From: Labeo rohita
Lineage: Eukaryota; Chordata; Actinopteri; Cypriniformes; Cyprinidae
Length of the DNA: 64,000 nt
Direction: 5' to 3'
Assembly: GCF_022985175.1 (NCBI RefSeq)
Contig: NC_066882.1
Coordinates: 3,281,980-3,345,979 of the forward strand
Shown here: positions 12,190 to 23,802 of the stretch, piece after piece
How positions within the stretch are numbered: position 1 is the stretch's first letter
Layout: every line of letters starts with the position of its first letter
Program-made: the position numbers and the translations under genes
Notes under the pieces: model-generated
Database searches by the model: none
The model's input: only the letters and a program-made list of their open reading frames with translations
What the model was told of the DNA's origin: nothing

Positions 12190-12418
12190 AGGCTGAGGTG
12201 ACATAACGTATACTATGGACCTTAAAAGAAGATCATTTGAGAAACATCTCAGTATTTTTTGTTCATACAGTGAAAGTCACTGGTAACCAAAACAGCTTTC
12301 TTACCAATAGTCTTTAAAATCTTCTTTTATGTTCTACAAAAAAAAAAGGTTTGAAATGACATGAGGGTGAGTAAATGATGACAGAATTAAAAAAAAATCT
12401 GGGTGAACTATCCCTTTA
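12190..12418 (-). mobile_element. dispersed repeat ending AAAGGGATAGTTCACC (family B)
   Basis: On the minus strand it starts TTAAAGGGATAGTTCACCCA, followed by motifs for TCATTTACTCACCCTCATGT and TAGAACATAAAAGAAGAT. Other copies or ends lie at 23,770-23,802, 24,013-24,150, 36,700-36,890 and 47,460-47,570. This is one of the commonest dispersed repeats in cyprinid DNA. Confidence 0.75.
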
Positions 12419-12748
12419 ATGCTTTTATTTTAATTATTAGTACTGTTTTAATGAGATGATACTCTTAATAAGAAACTAAATCTGCCAGCAGGTGGTGGTA
12501 AATGTCTTAATAGTCATTCATTCATTCAATTCTTTCAAACCACTGATTCATTTAGGAATTAAGTAAATGGTTCTCTTTATGAAAGGGCCTTTGAATCACT
12601 GATTCACGTGATTCATTCAAAACGTGGATTCATTCAGAAACGAAACACTTCTGTGTTGCTTGGAGACACGCAACTATGCTATGGCTTCATAATATTGTGT
12701 TTGGAATATAACACAATATCAACATCTTTTTTACTGAACTGTTGTAAT

Positions 12749-12822
12749 ATATATATATATATATACATATATATACATATATATACATATATATATATAA
12801 ATACACACACACACACACACAC
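12749..12822. repeat. (TA)n/(TACA)n/(CA)n microsatellite
   Basis: A compound dinucleotide repeat runs from TA through ATATAC to CA units. Open frames on both strands here encode only Tyr-Ile or Thr-His runs and are not genes. Confidence 0.95.
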
Positions 12823-13734
12823 TTTTTGCACCAATATCTTGAACCTTAGGGCAAAACGGCATTTATGGAGCTGTTGCCCTGCATCATATTTGTCAACCGT
12901 CAACTGTATGAATTACAAGATGATGTGCAGGTCTGGGGGCGGGGCAAGTGTGTTAACTGCGTTAAAATATTTTAATTGTGTTATTTTTCATAACTAATTA
13001 ATTAACGCGTTAAACTGACAGCCCTAATTTACAAAAAACCCACCCCTTTACAAAAAAAAGTGCCCAATACAGAACCTTGGGGAACCCTGAAGGTGATTCG
13101 ATACCAAAGTAGGAGAGAAATCTCAAATCCTAATGTTGCATATTTAAAGGTGAAGTATAAGAAAAAGAAAGCATACTGTAACTTTAAAACAAATTCTCAC
13201 CATTTGTTTCCTATAAAATGTGTTTTCTTTCTCTTTCATTAATGGACTTCTCTAACACCGTAGTCTATTAGACAGAATGCTGGGAGAATGTTGAGATGAA
13301 CGCAGAGAGAAATGTGTCCAAATCAGGCTCAAAAGTGAAGCCAACCACTCTCCCTGAGACCTTTCTGATGTTTTTCCAAGCATGATTGCTCTGTCGGAGC
13401 CAGGAGGTTTATTTGACTGGGTGCGACTGATGTAATACACCAGCACCCTGTGATAAACTCATGTCTTTTAAAAACCTTCTGTCCAAACATCACATGCCAT
13501 ACTCATCAAACCTGCCAAAGCAGGGAACATATTTGAAGGCCCTGGCCAGAGGCAGGAGTACCAGCGCAGGGCTGGTGTTTAATCCAGATTGCATGTGTCA
13601 TGAGCTTAGTACAGTTCCTGGGAAAATAAAGCTTGGCTGATTTTAGCTGTCAGAGAGTGCGGTCCAGAAAATCATTCCACTAGTGTAAATAAACAGCAGT
13701 TAAATAACCTGATTAATCCCGCAAGGCATATCAC

Positions 13735-13762
13735 TCTGTCTCTCTCTCTCTCTCTCTCACAC
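13735..13762. repeat. (TC)n microsatellite
   Basis: A short run of TC units followed by CACACA, inside the loop of the composite foldback. Confidence 0.9.
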
Positions 13763-14277
13763 ACATTCTCTAAATGGGAACATTCCATAGACTTACTATG
13801 TTTTTACTTTCCATATTTTTTTTATATTGCATATATTGTATAACCTTATATTCCTTATTTCCCTTAAGCCTAGCCCAAACCCACCCCTAAACAAAACCCT
13901 TGTAGAAAACATTTTCTTAAAAAGAAAAGGTTGCTGTAAGCAACAATTAAGCAACAACTTTAAGTTTTACTATCCTTGTGGACTATCGGATATTTTCTTG
14001 AACATACTTTCTTTTTTTCTAAATGTAGCAGAATGAAGCTTGAATAAAGAAGGAAAATGGTGAGAATGTGGTTTCAAGTTACAGTATGATTCCTTTTTTC
14101 CTAATACTTCACCTTTAAATATGGAACATTTTCTGTTAGGACTGGAAATTTCTCTCCTACTTTGGTATCATCACCTTTGGGGTTCCCCAAGGTTCTGTAC
14201 TGGGCACTTTTTATTTGTGATATTTGAACAGTATTTATTTGCTTATTTTTGAATGCCTAATTTGTTTTAAAAATATT

Positions 14278-14481
14278 TGTGACCCTGGACCACAAAACCA
14301 GTCTTAAGTAGCATGGGTATATGTCCAGCAATAACCAAATATGCATTATATAGGTCAAAATTATCAATTTATGGCAAAAACCATTAGGATATTAAGTAAA
14401 GATCTTTTGTAAATGTCCTACCTTATATATATCAAAACCTAATTTTTGATTAGTAATATGCATTGCTAAGAACTTAATTTA
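14278..14481. mobile_element. MITE with TGTGACCCTGG terminus, copy 2 (truncated)
   Basis: It starts TGTGACCCTGGACCACAAAA and carries the family's interior motifs. It then breaks off at about 14,481, where sequence resembling 14,033-14,075 (AATGAAGCTTGAATAAAGAA) begins. It is the inverted counterpart of copy 1 at 11,539. Confidence 0.75.
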
Positions 14482-15515
14482 ATGAAGCTTGAATAAAGAA
14501 GGAAAATGTTGAGAATTTGGTCTTTTCAAATTTACTGATCAACTATATCATTTATTGTCTTTATATTTCAAATATTAATACAATTTAAAAAAATCTATTT
14601 TGTGGTTGCATAGTAACTCATTACATGTAATCTGGATTATTAATCAGATTCCAAAAATTAGGTATTTATTCGATTAAATTACATTTTAAAATAGTCAGAA
14701 TCAGACTACAGTTAATTTTTTATGGATTACATGACTACATATTATTCACACAACAGCAATAAATGATTCATAATTTATTAATTCATAAAGTCTTCAAGTT
14801 CATTCAAACAAAGATCAGTCATTATTCAGCTGGCAACAACATTTGACCACTCATTTACAAAAATCAATTCAGGTTTAAAACATGTTTCAACATTGCATCA
14901 GCTACTGATAAACACACTGATTTTTATTTGAATGATCACTCTGTAGGTTACTTAACCATGTATTTCTATGTCTTTGGAAGGCTTTTGTCTTTCAAACACA
15001 GTAAAATGCACAAAATCACAAACATTTTTGTCATTTGAGTCTCTTTCAGATAATATATTTAGTTGAATTACCCCTGAGATTTTAAAATAAATATTGTAAT
15101 AATTAAGTATCACATTTGCATGTTCACTGATTGTCTGATCTTGGTTATGGTCACATATCGTGCAGATAAACAAATAAAATTACACTTTTTTTAGTATGTT
15201 TTTTTTTTTTTTAATGATTTAACTAATTATTCGTTTGGGAAACCTTGATGTAATATAATGTTTAACGCACTTTATTTTAATGACAACACCTGGAATACAT
15301 TTTCTTTTGTGGACATATTTTTATGTCAATATGGTACAGTTTTTTACTATTTAAATCAATCATGATAAATGAGTTTGATCAAAAGTAATCTAAAAGTAAT
15401 CTGATTATATTACCTAAAATGTGTAATGTAATGCATTACATTACCACTAAAATTTTTGTCATGTAATTTGAAATCCGTAATGGATTACAATTTGTAAGTA
15501 ATCTTCTCAACTCTG

Positions 15516-15520
<5 letters not shown>
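14482..15520. other. intergenic, no gene seen
   Basis: AT-rich. It contains TAATCTGATTAC/TGTAATGCATTACA-type motifs typical of old dispersed repeats (about 14,610-14,740 and 15,380-15,500, mutually inverted). No coding exon is supported. Confidence 0.55.
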
Positions 15521-15601
<81 letters not shown>

Positions 15602-15622
15602 TATACATATACATATACATAT
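15521..15622. repeat. (TA)n(CA)n microsatellite
   Basis: About 100 bases of TA units followed by CA units and TACATA units. Frames through it on both strands are artefacts. Confidence 0.97.
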
Positions 15623-17622
15623 ATGTATATATTTGTTTGTGTTATTTGTTTATGGTTGGAAATCAAGGATACTGGAAACTGAGGACACGACATGCAGATA
15701 TTTTCGAGAGCTGTAAGCTGTAAATAGAATATGGGCCACTCTGACATTTTGTTTTAAAGCCAGTATAAGACAACAAAAGAGTAACGTGACTAAAGTGTTA
15801 AATAGTTAAAGTGACATGTAAATGGATATCTAATGCAGCCTGAAGATAGCCTATGTAAGGTATACAACCCAAAGAGAATGTGCTGCCATCCAAATAAATT
15901 GCTCTTGGCTGCACACCAATTCATTGCTATGGGATATTGACGTGTACTGTGAATATTTAAAATCTTCCACTCGTCTCGGTCCTCCCTCAAGATGTTTCTG
16001 ACAACACAGAGCACTATGTTCGGAAAGACAACATTATTTATTGGTTTTCCAACGCGTGTTTCATCCGAGCCTTCGCTATTAGGACAGAACAGCTGCAGGT
16101 AAAAAATGTCCGATTATGAGGACCCAGAAGAGTGCATTTTGCTCGGGCAGAAGAAGCAGGCACCTTCCTTTAAGCTCAGGGCTCAACCTTGGCTGGAAGT
16201 TGAACTGGTAATGGGCAGCCAACCCAGCATCTTAGCAACTGCCATTGACCTGCTGCGGAAACTATGTGTGAATGAGGCACAAGTCCTGAGACAAGTTTGC
16301 ACCCAGGGTATAGGGCCATTTTTTCATGGGCTATAATAGTGGCTTTGTGCACACATTATCTGCGGGCCTGGAGGACCCTACTTGGGATGAGAAGCACGAG
16401 AGACAAAGCAGATGCCCACTGGTGTAATTGCACCAACAGTGGCATACCATAGTGCACCAGAACTGTTGTGTAATGAAGGAAATGAGCCATATTCCTCTGT
16501 GCACAAAAAAACAACAACATGTGGGCCAGTTTAAAAAGTTATCCCTAATTAGCCTTTGCTCTGGATATGAATGGCACCCATCATGGGGCATCTGTTAAAA
16601 CACCAGCAGCAGACGCCGTTCAACATCCGACTGACAATCCCTCTGTGGGATTATGAGCGAAAAGTTGATAAAAGCAAGACAATGGTGCTATTGTTATGAT
16701 GGAGAAGGAGGCAGCGAGTATGAGTCACAAAACATCCTCATTATTACGTACAGAGGCGCATGACATGCTTACAATATGAATAATAATGACACATTTGAAT
16801 AGTGACGTTGGAAACTCAAACTCCTGAATGACCGCAGTCATTTATGCTTGATTTTTAACAAAAGATGAGCTCTGCTCAAAACAGCACGCTCCAAAAGCTA
16901 TCAAATAAGCAGCTAATTACTGTAACTTAACAAAATCCTCTTAGCGATTGCTTCAGGATCCATGTGCTGAGCATTATGGGAAATGCGCAGAGGTTGTTAT
17001 GCTTTGGATCAAGAATGACAAATAAGCAAATAGGACTCAACACAGCTGGGTGACTGAAATGCAAAACTGTGAGGGGGAGAGATCACAGACGAGACGCACA
17101 ATAGATAGACTGTAGAGATTTCTGCTGGTTCGGAACATGTGGCGCTAATCTGTATGTCTCCAGGGAGAACAATGCGAAACAGAGAGATTTCGTGAGTCAA
17201 TTTAAACTTCATTGTTCTACAGAGGAATGCGTCATCGCTTGCCGGAAACATTTAGCCACGTCAACCCACATATTTTACGTAGTGATATAACATTATGGCA
17301 GTTTGAATGCAAAAATATCTTTTATTCTGTCATCAAGGAATACATGACTCACTGAATGTCTACTGATAGTGGATCTGTAGGGTTTAAAGTGAAGTAGTTA
17401 AGAAAAAGTCCAAAGGAAGAGCATAAATGAAGCAAAAGTGAAAAAGAAGTGCACCTAATGCGCACTTGTAGTGTGCTTTTCATAAACCTAAGTGCACTTT
17501 GTAATAATGACAAATTAAGTTTTACTTTAAAGCACATTTTAAATCATGTAATTATGTTTAATTTATATTTTATCATGCTTTAAAGAAATACACTTACTTT
17601 GATTTTGATTAAAATTGACATA
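15623..17622. other. intergenic, partly non-repetitive
   Basis: The part at 15,960-17,250 is compositionally normal and lacks recognisable transposon ends. A 76-codon frame at 16,106-16,336 (starting MSDYEDPEECILLGQ) has an ATG but matches nothing I know, and it has no convincing splice context. The block 16,550-16,960 is a candidate conserved non-coding element. The last 200 bases contain AAGTGCAC-type repeat fragments. Confidence 0.4.
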
Positions 17623-18763
17623 CAGTTGATGTCCAAAGTTTACATACACCTTGCAGAATCTGCAAAATGTTAATTATTTTACCAAAATAAGACGGATCAT
17701 ACAAAAATGCATGTTGTTTTTTTTATTTCGGACTAACTTGAATGATTCACATTCACAAAGATGTTTACATATAGTCCACAAGAGAAAATAAGAGTTTAAT
17801 TTACAAAAATGACCCTGTTCATACGCTTGATTCTTAATACTGTGTTGTTACCTGAATGATCCACAGCTGTTTTTTTATTGTTGTTGTTGTTGTTATTTTT
17901 TAAGTAGTTCACATGTCCCTTGTCTGACTTGAACAATTAAACTGCCCACTGTTCTTTCAGGTTTTTTTTTATTTTGTATTTTAACCCTTTCTAACAATGA
18001 CTGTATGATTTTGAGATCCATCTTTTCAAAACGAGGACAACTGAGAGACTCATATGCAACTATTACAGAAGGTTCAAATGCTCACTGATGCTCCAGAAGA
18101 AAGCACGATGCATTAAGAGGCGAGGGTGAACACTTATTTGTAACTTATTTTGTCTTCTGAGAAACATGTACATATCTTCTGTAGCTTCTGAAGGGCAGAT
18201 CTAAATCTAAAAAAAATATGATATTTAGGCAAAATAAGAAAAATGTACATATCTTCATTCTGTTCTAAAGTTTTCACCCCCTTAATGCATTGTGTTTCTT
18301 TCTAAAGCATCAGTGAGCATTTGAACCTTATAATAGTTGCATATGAGACCTTCAGTTGTCCTCAGTGTGAATAGATGGATTTCAAAACCATACAGTGATT
18401 GTTGGCAAGGGTTCAAATACACAAAAATGCTGAACAAAAAATAGAATTTGTGGGACCAGCGGGCAGTTTAATTGTTTAGGACAAACAAGGGACTCATGAA
18501 CAACTATCGCTAACCAAAAAAAAGAAAAAATAAATAGATAAATAAATACAGCTGTGGATCATTCAGGTAATAACACAGTAAGAATCAACTTATGTAAACT
18601 TACTCTTGTGTACTATATGCTAACATCTTTTATGTGAAATATCTTATTCAGGTCAGTACTAAATAAAAAATAACATGCATTTTGTATGATCCCTCTTATT
18701 TTAGTAAAATAATTCACATTTAGCAGATTCTGCAAGGTGTATGTAAACTTATGATCTGAACTG
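17623..18763. mobile_element. 1.14-kb Tc1/mariner-type foldback, copy 1
   Basis: The element is flanked by TA on both sides. It starts CAGTTGATGTCCAAAGTTTA and ends in the inverse TAAACTTATGATCTGAACTG. CAGTT-GGT-AAAGTTTACATACAC is the style of terminus seen in fish Tc1-like transposons. The two halves are inverted copies throughout (for example CACAGCTG and ACAGCTGTGG; ACCTTGCAGAATCTGC at both ends), so the element can fold into a long hairpin. No transposase frame remains. Confidence 0.85.
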
Positions 18764-20090
18764 TATTTTAAATGTACTAAATTGCAACTTCATCATTATA
18801 AATTTGTAAAGACAATATATTTAAATACACAACACAAATTTCACAGTATATATTAGTTTTAGCCATATTTCAAAGATGGCAAACATTCAACTAATTGCAT
18901 TTTATAAACATTTAAACTATAATACATTTTCATTTAATTGCAATTACTACGCAATTAGGTGACTGGAAACACTGCATTCAGTTCACACCTAAGTACTCTC
19001 TATGAAAGTACGCTAAAGTGTGCATTTATGGTTTATATGTAGTAAATCGTTCTGACGCTAAATCCCCACCACACCTGTAATCCACCGGAAAGGCTCATCC
19101 TTTCTTTCAAAGCCACACAAACCATGCTTTCTTTCTAGAACAAGCCACGTTTCCACACATCATCACAACGCAAACAGAGCGGACCACATCCCTCCCTCGT
19201 GGAGATTATATTACAGTAGCAGGGAAGGGCATTGTTCGCTGTTTCTTTGGCAAATAATGCAAACATTTCCATCGCCAGTTACGAAAGGAACAGGTGGAAG
19301 AGTCACAGATGACAAGTTTTCAAACGCAAAAAGCTTCCCCATCCCTCTGCCAAAGACTCAAGACAGAGAGAGGCCTTGTGCATCAGGTGTCCTTTTACTG
19401 ATGAATCATACATGATAATGCTCAAAAGAGACTCCCAGGACAATAAGCGTTGTCAGGAATCCTCTGGAATGTTATGTAACCGAGCCCTTCGGATTAGCAA
19501 CGCTATTTCAAGCCGGAACAATATAGCACTTTTGCCTCAAATTTCATCTCTCGACTCTCAAAAAGGGATGTTTTGTTTACTTTTCAATGAAATTACTACT
19601 GTAAAGGCAGGGTAATGTGGTCCCATGCTGCAGCGGCAGTTCATCCATCTGACCACGTGTGTCGGGTGAGGGTGTCCGTACCCTCTCGCACACAGCGGGA
19701 GGGTCCCGCTCATAGCTGCCAACCTCAGCAGGAAGCTAATTACTGTCTCCTCGCCCTGCGTGGCAGGGGGTGTGAAAGCGTGGTGCGCGACTCTAGAGGG
19801 GCTGTGCGAAGTTGAGCGGCTGCCCTCTCATGCACAGGGACCCGATGCACGTGCACACGCATTGGTCTCGCTTCAATCTGGAGGTTCCTCTGTCATTCAC
19901 AACTGCACGCAGCCTCCTACAGCTCCTCATATCACTCTGCTTTAATTTCCTCTGATTGCACCCTTGTGCAACATCTCAGCTGGGGGGGGAAACAGATGAT
20001 TCTTATAAGCTTTTCCTCAGTGTTATGGATGCAGTTTGCTAGAATGGAATTTTAAAGCAAGCATGATACATTAATCAGTGCTTTAATAAA
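18764..20090. other. intergenic; candidate regulatory block
   Basis: The first 250 bases are AT-rich. The part at 19,040-19,950 is less AT-rich, without transposon ends. It contains a GC-richer stretch (19,615-19,930) with E-box-like CACGTG (19,653-19,658 region, CCACGTGTG). No exon could be supported. Confidence 0.4.
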
Positions 20091-20240
20091 GCAATAAGCC
20101 CCAAGAAGCCGTGGTTTACAGTGAATTTATAACAGCTAAGGCTGGTTGTTAGGCACAACGCAAAGCGGAGTTATATATTCTTTGTAAACCACAGGGCTTC
20201 ACAGGGCTTCACAGGGCTTATTGCTTTTATAAAACAGTTA
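20091..20240. mobile_element. short palindromic MITE
   Basis: AAAGCAATAAGCCCC at the left is the inverse of GGGCTTATTGCTTT at the right, and GTGGTTTACA pairs with TGTAAACCAC inside. The right arm carries a local 11-base triplication of CACAGGGCTT. Confidence 0.75.
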
Positions 20241-20469
20241 TTCCACATATGTAGTAAGAATTTAGTATAATGATATTAATAAAAACATTATTCTTCTGCC
20301 AAACAATGTAGTTCCTCAGAAAGGGTTGTGGTTGCAATAAAGTGGTCGCCGAGCAACACACAGAAGTAAACAATGGTGTATGTTTGTAGATTAATTAAAT
20401 ACAGCTTTGAACGCGACTCAACCAATCAGAATCAAGGACCGGAACTATCTGTTCTATAATCACTTTTAC

Positions 20470-21409
20470 TTAAAGGAAAAGTCCACTTCCAGAACAAAGA
20501 TTTACAGATAATGTACTCACGCCCTTGTCATCCAAGATGTTCATGTCTGTCTTTCTTCAGTCGTAAAGAAATTATGTTTTTTGAGGAAAACATTTCTGCA
20601 TTTTTCTTTGATATGGTGCCCTGAGTTTGAACTTCCAAAATGCAGTTTAAATGCGGCTTCAAACGATCCCAAATGCAGTTTCCCAGTCGAGAAAGATGGG
20701 TCTTATCTAGTGTAACAATCGGTTATTTTAATAAAAATAATACAATTTATATACTTTATAATGTCAAATGCTCGTTTTGTCTTACTCTCCCTAAACTCTG
20801 TTTTGTTCCGGTTCAGGACAGTTAGGGTAAGTCGAAAAACTCCCATCTCATGTTCTCCCTCAACTTCAAAATCATCCTATAATCACTGTTTTACCTTTTT
20901 GTTAAGGGTGTTTGATCTTCTTTGCATGTTCACTTTGCATAGAATGGGTTGGTACTTCTGCAGTGATGTAGGACGATTTTGAAATCATTTTTGAAGTTGA
21001 GAGAGAAAATATGATTGGAGTTTCTCGACATACCCTAACTGTCTTGAGCCAAAATACACAGTTCAGTTCAGGCAGCGCAAGACAAGTCGAGCATTTGAGA
21101 TTAGAGAGTATTTAAATTGTATTTTTTAAATGAAAATAACCAATTGTTTCGCTAGATAAGACCCTTCTTCCTCAGCTGGGATCGTTTACAACCGCATTTG
21201 GGAACATTTGAAGCCACATTTAAACGGCATTTTGGAAGTTCAAACTTGGGGCACCATATCAGTTCATTATATGGAGAAAAATCCTGAAATGTTTTTTCTC
21301 AAAAATGTTTTTTCTTTATGACTAAAGAAAAAAAGACATGAACATCTTGGATGACAAGGGGGTGAGTATATTATCTGTAAATTCTGGTTCTGGAAGTGGA
21401 CTTCTTCAA
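20470..21409. mobile_element. 0.94-kb foldback element (family D), copy 1
   Basis: The left end TTAAAGGAAAAGTCCACTTCC and the right end (GAAGAAGTCCACTTCCAGAA read on the minus strand) are inverted. Inversion continues inward through TGTACTCACGCCCTTGTCAT, AACTTCCAAAATGC and GGGTCTTATCTAG. The second copy is at 26,451-27,360. Confidence 0.85.
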
Positions 21410-21420
21410 TGCGATAGTTC

Positions 21421-22545
21421 TAGGGCTGCCCCCTAATAGTTGACAAAACGTTAGTTGATGAGAAGAGGCTTGGTCAACCAAAATTTTATTAGTGGCTTAG
21501 TTGCAGAAAAAAAATAATAAACAATCCACAGGAAGTGGCGAAAAGATTGCTAATGGCTGGTCTATGTGGTAACACAGTACATCGGGCAGGACATCCAAAC
21601 ACTCGCCATGATTATTCATCAGCCTCAAATATGGCTTATCATGTGAAATATGTAAGTATTTTTACACGGCCGTTCAATCTAATGTTAACCTAGAAAAATG
21701 TGTGCTATTGAGTTTAGAAGCTGAACAATGCGCTCACTGTATGACAGGTAGAGGGGTTTGTGCGGTCACTTACGAAAATTAACCATGGTTTTACTGCAAA
21801 TAAAACCAAAAAACCATGCTTACTATAGTTAAACCATGGTACAAATTAGCCACGGTTTTGCTACACAAACCATAGTTTAATCATTGTATTTGTAGTAAAA
21901 CTGTCATTATAAAAGTGATAATCAATATGCCAAAAAAAACATGATTACTACAATTTTAGTATAATAAAACCATGGTTAATTTTCGTAAGGGATGCTCTTA
22001 CTAAACGTTTTGGTCATACAGATAAGAGTAATACATCTTTTGAATATGTAAAGACTCTCACACAAACTCTTTGTTTGTGTGCACTCACAATAACAACAAA
22101 ATGTTTAGCTTTTGTAAAATAATGTAAGCAAACAGGATGCGCTTTCTGTGTCTCGGTCTCTGTGAACATAAGTGTGAAACTCTGAAACTGTGTGTATACT
22201 TGCCTTACAGACATGAAAAATATATCTATAGAGAGTGAAATGTCTATTTTCAAATAAACCAGTTCAAATGGAAAACATTCTCAGGTCATGTAATCCATAT
22301 GAAACATGCATACAGGCACATCCACTACTTTAACCTCCTTACTGTTTTTCCCAGACATGCATAATCATTAGGCTACTTCTGTTGGTGTGCTATGGCAAGC
22401 TTTATGCATGTGCTTGAGCACTTATTAGGCTATGCAGGCAATTAAAGGCTCGTTATTATGATTTAAATGGTTTATTAATAAACATGCGATTAGTCAACTC
22501 ATGCTTAAAATGAACAACTACTAGTCAACAACTACTAGAAAAATT
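21421..22545. mobile_element. hAT-like element, right end eroded
   Basis: It starts TAGGGCTGCCCCCTAATAGT with GTTGACAAAACGTTAGTTGA. The inverted counterpart GATTAGTCAACTCATG and ACTAGTCAACAACTACTAG is near 22,485-22,545. The right terminus lacks the complementary CAGCCCTA and appears to be lost where the next repeat begins. It carries a nested element at 21,770-21,991. No transposase frame is seen. Confidence 0.6.
21770..21991. mobile_element. 222-bp palindromic MITE nested in the hAT-like element
   Basis: The ends ACTTACGAAAATTAACCATG and CATGGTTAATTTTCGTAAG are inverted copies. The interior is a series of AAACCATGGTT-like units in both orientations. Confidence 0.85.
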
Positions 22546-22556
22546 ATGTTAATTAT

Positions 22557-23802
22557 GTTAATTTACTCACCCTCAGGCAATCCAAGATGTTTTCAGCTGA
22601 AACCGTGGTTCTTGGTGATTCATAAAATGCAAGATAGCGGCTGCCTGTCTTTGAGAATAAAAAAAGCATATCAAGGAACACAAAATTAATACCCATGGCT
22701 TCTTAAGATATATTGAGGTCTTACGAAGCAAAACATATAGTCTATGCAAGAAAATCATTCGTTTGAACTGGTTCTTTTTCACAAACTAGTTGAAACAATT
22801 CACCAAATCAGACTGAATCGAAACAGTTTGTGGCTCGAGCAGCACCCCTGTAGAAAAAAACAGCTAAAACCAGCCTAGCCTGGTTGGCTGGTCTTAGCTG
22901 GTTTAAGCTGGAAATAGCTGGTTTTGGTCTCCCAGCCTGGCCAGCTAAGAAAGTGGCCAAAACCCCTCTTAAACCAGCCTGCTAACCAGCTATCACCAGC
23001 TAAGACCAGGCTGGATGACCAGCTAAAACCAGACAACCAGCTTAGGCTGGTTTTAGCTGTATTTTCAGCAGGTAGATCTACAAGTTACTCAATTAAAACT
23101 CACTTTCAGATGCCTGACAGTCACTCAGACTCTAAATGAGCCAGTATACTGGTGTTTATGATCATATGATGCTATTTTTCACACTCCAGTTCCTCCAACA
23201 GTCACTGAACTGAGGAAACAGTTGGACTCAGAACAAAAAAAACGATCAGTCGATGATATGTGCATGCCTGAACCGAATACTAGAATGAAAGGGAGAAATG
23301 AAAGTTTTTATCGTTTTTCATTGTTTATGTAAAAAGGTGAGCTGATAAAGACTAGTTTGTTTACTTTATAAACGCTTTAAACACGTAAGATATCCATGTT
23401 TCACATCATTATTGGGTGCTTTAATAATATAATTACGTAAATTAACTAGCGAATTAAACCAGTTCATTGAGACGAACCAGTTTGTGGAAAAGAATCATAT
23501 TTCCCTGTTCGCCTAAGGCTATGGATAATGTTGTAAATAATATTCAGTTTCTTGCACAGACCAAACATTTTGCATCATATCACCTTAATATATTGTCAGG
23601 AGCCACTGGTGTTAACTACGTGTTCACTGACATGATTTTTTATTCTCAGCCGCTGACCTGTATTTTATAAAATCACCAAGGACCACGATTTCAGTTAAAA
23701 ATTCTCTTTACTGTTCTACTGAAGGAAAAAAAGTCACTTATATCTTGGGTGGCTAAATGAACAGCAAATTTTCATTTTTGGGTGAACTATCGCTTTAAGA
23801 AG
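22557..23802. mobile_element. foldback element ending GGTGAACTATCGCTTTAAG
   Basis: The left arm 22,575-22,850 (AAACCGTGGTTCTTGGTGAT, GAACTGGTTC, AAACAGTTTGTGG) is the inverse of 23,440-23,700 (ATCACCAAGGACCACGATTT, GAACCAGTTTGTGG). The right terminus is a family-B type end. The loop holds a nested GCTGG-rich element at 22,848-23,071. Confidence 0.7.
22848..23071. mobile_element. GCTGG-rich palindromic MITE
   Basis: The left end AACAGCTAAAACCAGCCTA pairs with the right end TAGGCTGGTTTTAGCTGT. The body consists of CCAGCTAAGACCAG-type units in both orientations. This family is very common in cyprinid genomes. A diverged relative may be present in cxcl14 intron 2 (2,440-2,610). Confidence 0.85.

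Larger units (their letters stand above)
11945..13027. mobile_element. hAT-like element inserted in the foldback
   Basis: The left end TAGGGCCATCAGTCGATTAA and the right end (TAGGGCTGTCAGTTTAACGC read on the minus strand) are inverted relatives with the common hAT-type CAGGGCTGTCA-like terminus. Imperfect octamers ATTTATAC / ATTTACAA flank it. It contains a second repeat (12,190-12,418) and a microsatellite. No transposase frame is left. Confidence 0.7.
11867..14277. repeat. composite foldback: inverted arms around a 0.8-kb loop
   Basis: The segment 11,867-11,935 (CAAATTAGGCATTCAAAAAT and neighbours) is the inverse of 14,213-14,277. The segment 13,055-13,215 (GAACCTTGGGGAACC, AGGTGAAGTAT) is the inverse of 14,045-14,215. 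The left arm is split by the 1.08-kb insertion at 11,945-13,027. With that insertion removed, the arms run continuously into the two inverted MITE copies at 11,539 and 14,278. Together they form one large imperfect hairpin. Confidence 0.7.

Noticed and set aside
15436..15747. 103-codon frame rich in Tyr-Ile and Cys-Val
   Set aside because: Translation of a TA/CA microsatellite.
16106..16336. 76-codon ATG frame starting MSDYEDPEECILLGQ
   Set aside because: It is plausible in composition, but I recognise no family, see no splice context, and have no second frame to join. Left unannotated as a gene.
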